Source: Phycisphaerae bacterium (GTDB lineage: Bacteria; Planctomycetota; Phycisphaerae; SM23-33). Taken from it: a stretch of DNA of 33,076 bases. The notes below the pieces were generated by a model. It was not told the DNA's origin. It was given only the letters and a program-made list of their open reading frames with translations, and did no database searches. The first letter of the stretch is position 1. Every line of letters starts with the position of its first letter. The stretch lies in assembly GCA_016929245.1 (NCBI GenBank), contig JAFGJE010000187.1, forward strand, positions 1 to 33,076, read 5' to 3'. The position numbers and the translations under genes are program-made. This document shows, one piece after another, positions 31,392-33,076 of this stretch.

Positions 31392-31489
31392 ATTCCCGTT
31401 CCTCGCCGGATTTCCACCACCCGAAATGCGCGCAAAAAAATGGGCGACAATGCAGCTTGCTCAAGGCCGCGATTATCGCCCTTCGCCTT

Positions 31490-31613
31490 GGTAGAGGTCC
31501 CACTCCATAATGGTTTATCCCGACACGAAAATCCGGAGGAGGAGAGAACCGGATTTTACTCATGGGCGCTCATCTCCATGAGCTTTCGTTGCCTGGTAAA
31601 CGCAACCTCTACC
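31490..31613 (+). ncRNA. Structured RNA-like module 1
   Basis: The closing stem GGTAGAGGT (31490-31498)/ACCTCTACC (31605-31613) encloses three hairpins. The first has a 9-bp stem AAAATCCGG/CCGGATTTT with loop AGGAGGAGAGAA (31528-31557). The second has a 7-bp stem CTCATGG/CCATGAG with loop GCGCTCATCT (31559-31582). The third is GTTGC/GCAAC, overlapping the closing stem by 2 nt. Module 2 follows after 4 nt with the same arrangement and identical apical loop cores but different stems. No Rfam family is recognised. The plus strand is favoured by the T-tract hairpin at 31716-31743; no promoter was found. Confidence 0.6.
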
Positions 31614-31617
31614 CTCA

Positions 31618-31714
31618 GGAATCTCGGATCCAAACAATCCCGGGAGGAGAGATGGGATTGTATTCCTCGATGGGCGCTCATCTCCATCGTTGGCAGGACC
31701 GTTGTCGAGATTCC
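31618..31714 (+). ncRNA. Structured RNA-like module 2
   Basis: The closing stem GGAATCTCG (31618-31626)/CGAGATTCC (31706-31714) encloses two hairpins. The first is ACAATCCC/GGGATTGT with loop GGGAGGAGAGAT (31634-31661). The second is CGATGG/CCATCG with loop GCGCTCATCT (31668-31689). Compared with module 1 every stem sequence is different but paired, while GGAGGAGAGA and GCGCTCATCT are unchanged. The purine loop and the GCTCATCTCC strand are themselves largely complementary, allowing a loop-loop contact. The third hairpin of module 1 is not evident here. Confidence 0.6.
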
Positions 31715-31715
31715 A

Positions 31716-31743
31716 TTGAGAGGTTTCTCAAATTCCTTTTTTT
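31716..31743 (+). terminator. Weak intrinsic terminator after the structured modules
   Basis: TTGAGA-GGTT-TCTCAA (31716-31731), then ATTCC and seven T (to 31743). The stem is only 6 bp, but the T-tract is strong and plus-strand specific. Confidence 0.45.
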
Positions 31744-32286
31744 CAAAAGTTCTGAGCCTCTCTCGCCAAGACGGTTTCGTTATCTGGTAGGGTAGGGAGG
31801 TAACAGGAAACCGTCTATATCCACTCCTCAACGTCAAAGCTCCTCGACATTAAGTCATCCTGTAAGTAGATACACTATTCACTTGTCAGCTCGCAGCCGA
31901 ACATCGTATGGGGGCTTTGAGCCATTCTCACTCCGCTTTACCTATATGCAATGCTCGTGCCAGCAGGGTTTTCCTCGAGACGATTTTTCCCGCGAAATTC
32001 TATCGCATTGCAAATGAGACAATTACAACCGCGAGGCGTTCACGGGATGTATTTACCATTCGAATGCGAATCCTGTTGCTTGACGCAGTTTGCTTCACGA
32101 AGCGTTTTCGCTCCTGTCGCGTGTGTCGCGTTTTGCGACGTGGAAAACTACAGGAGCGATTCCGCCGGATGTTCCAGCAACGCGGAACGGCAAACCCGTA
32201 CAATATCCGGCTTGCCGCTCAGCGCTGTTGGAAAATGAGGAAATCCACAATTCCGGAATGAATCGGCGGATCGCGTATTTCAGAAT
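31744..32286. other. Gene-free region with further hairpins
   Basis: I see no convincing gene here. Structures present: GACGGTTTC/GAAACCGTC with inner GTTA/TAAC (31770-31815), GCAATGC/GCATTGC (about 31949-32010), CGCTCCTGT/ACAGGAGCG enclosing GTCGC/GCGAC (32109-32158) and family D copy 2 (32175-32230). The ORF at 31908..32261 has unconvincing composition and no ribosome site. The region may belong to a longer non-coding transcript. Confidence 0.4.
32175..32230. repeat. Repeat family D, copy 2
   Basis: CAGCAACGCGGAACGGCAAA...CCGGCTTGCCGCTCAGCGCTGTTG, the same length (56 nt) and ends as 30174-30230, foldable as a hairpin with several mismatches. It lies about 60 bp after the stop of the minus-strand receiver-like gene but has no T-tract. 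Confidence 0.6.
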
Positions 32287-32724
32287 CTACACCGCCGCCC
32301 CGGTCGCCATGACCGTGTTCGCCTGTTTGGCCCCGGTGAACAGGGCAAACCAGTCTTCCGTGCTCATGGGAGGCAGGAAGACCATGGCTCCCTGGGATCG
32401 TGCCGCCGTCTCCACGGCCTGGTTACCGTGATGCGAGATTACCGCCTGCAGCGAACCTCGCCAGCGGCGTCGCGCCCAGCTCAGCAGGCGCGTCAGACCT
32501 TCGGCGCCGCCCGTGTGGGACAGCACCAGCAAGTCCATCCATCCGGCTGGAGGATTGGCCAGAAAGTGTAGAGGCTGACTGTACGTGATTACACGTGGTC
32601 TATCGAGTGTCAGGAGTGCCTGATACAGGCAATCGGTACCCCATCCGTCCATACCCACGAGGGCAATAGACACTCGACCGGCCGTCGGCTTGCACGACAA
32701 GCCTCGCAGGCTCCTCGGTCGCAT
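32287..32724 (-). CDS. Small receiver-like (CheY-fold) protein, degenerate or hypothetical
   Basis: A 145 aa protein. GGAG lies about 9 nt before the ATG at 32724. The alternation of beta strands and helices resembles a response-regulator receiver: VSIALVGMDGWGTDCLYQAL, MDLLVLSHTGGAEGLTRLLSWAR, LQAVISHHGNQAVETAARSQGAMVFLPPMSTEDWFALFTGA. The last segment resembles the 'GA..fl.KP......l' end of receiver domains. The phospho-acceptor position looks like 'LLVLSHTG' rather than 'DxxMP' with Asp, and the Lys before Pro is replaced (LPP), so it is probably not phosphorylated. No output domain is present. I do not recognise a specific family and the fold call is inference. Confidence 0.55.
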   Translation of the reverse strand: MRPRSLRGLSCKPTAGRVSIALVGMDGWGTDCLYQALLTLDRPRVITYSQPLHFLANPPAGWMDLLVLSHTGGAEGLTRLLSWARRRWRGSLQAVISHHGNQAVETAARSQGAMVFLPPMSTEDWFALFTGAKQANTVMATGAAV

Positions 32725-32979
32725 TGCTTGTTACTCCAACTACAGCGTTATCCGTTCCCAGGATAAAAATTGGACACTAAATTTCGCGATTCCCTCGTCA
32801 GTACCAAAAAGAATGCAATCCTTGTGCCAGCCGTGCATGACTCGGACGTATATCCATACAACCCTTCTATTTATCATTGATTATGTAAATTTTTTCATCC
32901 ACCCCATATAGGGTGATTACCTTCTTTCTGACCGGGAGTGTAGCGACTTGCGTCATCCGCCTACACACAATACAACACC
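32725..32979. other. AT-rich intergenic region without a recognised gene
   Basis: It should hold the promoter of the minus-strand receiver-like gene; I could not fix one. It contains CACCC-CATATA-GGGTG near 32900-32915 and GTGTAG/CTACAC near 32938-32966. No ORF is convincing. Confidence 0.35.
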
Positions 32980-33010
32980 CTCACAACATGATGTGTGTGA
33001 GAATTTTTTC
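32980..33010 (+). terminator. Intrinsic terminator-like hairpin near the window end
   Basis: CTCAC/GTGAG with inner ACAT/ATGT (32980-33001), followed by AATTTTTTC. It faces the plus strand, although no plus-strand gene precedes it here, which hints at an unannotated transcript. The window ends in TTTTTAGGAGCA, which could be the ribosome site of a gene starting just outside. Confidence 0.45.
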
Positions 33011-33076
33011 TGGCGCTCGGTTATTCTTTTGTTTACAGTGACTTGCAGTAGTTGTTGGTTACTCTTTTTAGGAGCA

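Noticed and set aside
31490-31714. Integron attC sites
   Set aside because: The paired modules lack the GTTRRRY/RYYYAAC core sites and no integrase or cassette ORFs are nearby.
8472-32230. CRISPR array
   Set aside because: Repeats are dispersed palindromes, not regularly spaced direct repeats; no cas genes.
31908-32261. 117-aa plus-strand ORF
   Set aside because: Arg/Cys-rich translation of a hairpin-dense region, no ribosome site, overlaps family D repeat.
1-33076. tRNA, tmRNA or rRNA genes
   Set aside because: No cloverleaf with a GGTTCGAATCC-type arm and matching acceptor stem was found by eye, nor any rRNA-like stretch; a tRNAscan run would settle this.

Overview
This 33 kb window looks like bacterial chromosome from a Planctomycetota-like organism (Phycisphaerae type), or a neighbouring PVC/FCB candidate phylum. 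The evidence is a GC-rich codon bias, an H-X9-DG pseudopilin, a PEP-CTERM surface protein, a second GspG-like pseudopilin, many relaxed-lipobox lipoproteins, HAAS/PadR and WG-repeat proteins, and intergenic spaces full of small palindromic repeats. I see no phage, transposase, CRISPR array, rRNA or tRNA. The taxonomic placement is inference.

Layout. 1-2540 (minus): the 5' part of ileS, preceded by a compact leader with a consensus promoter, a 33-35 codon ORF with clustered Ile codons, and an intrinsic terminator; this looks like an attenuator. 2748-7249 (minus): DUF1284-like tandem protein, large secreted glycosidase-like protein and M55 D-aminopeptidase, probably one operon. 7513-10493 (minus): GntR/LacI-type regulator overlapping an H-X9-DG pseudopilin, then a PEP-CTERM protein. 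10739-13033: a small putative lipoprotein (minus) and a GH36 alpha-galactosidase (plus). 13035-18241 (minus): WG-repeat lipoprotein, KtrA/KtrB potassium uptake pair, hisI, and a GspG-like pseudopilin, separated by long palindromes.

18818-23156 (plus) is the most unusual gene block: a CsgG/FlgO-like lipoprotein with TPRs, a protein with three LPP20/FlgP-like repeats, two tandem paralogous mini-lipoproteins (52 and 47 aa) and a FlgT-like protein. It resembles the Vibrio FlgO-FlgP-FlgT outer-membrane ring set but has no flagellar genes beside it. After a strong terminator come a PPC/DUF296 protein and a membrane-anchored Cache-type sensor whose C-terminus looks like a CheD deamidase with the Thr-Cys-His triad kept.

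25288-33076: a secreted alpha/beta hydrolase-TPR protein (minus), a PadR regulator with its HAAS-domain membrane partner (plus), a Tat-exported metallophosphoesterase (minus) and a small receiver-like protein (minus). The 1 kb gap at 31294-32286 carries two adjacent, structurally matching RNA-like modules: the stems differ but the apical loops are identical. They are followed by a hairpin with a T-tract. This is my best candidate for an undescribed structured RNA.

Repeats: at least six families of dispersed hairpins are seen. One (GTGGCACCTT...GGGTGC) has three copies whose inner stems differ completely yet stay perfectly paired, so structure rather than sequence is conserved.
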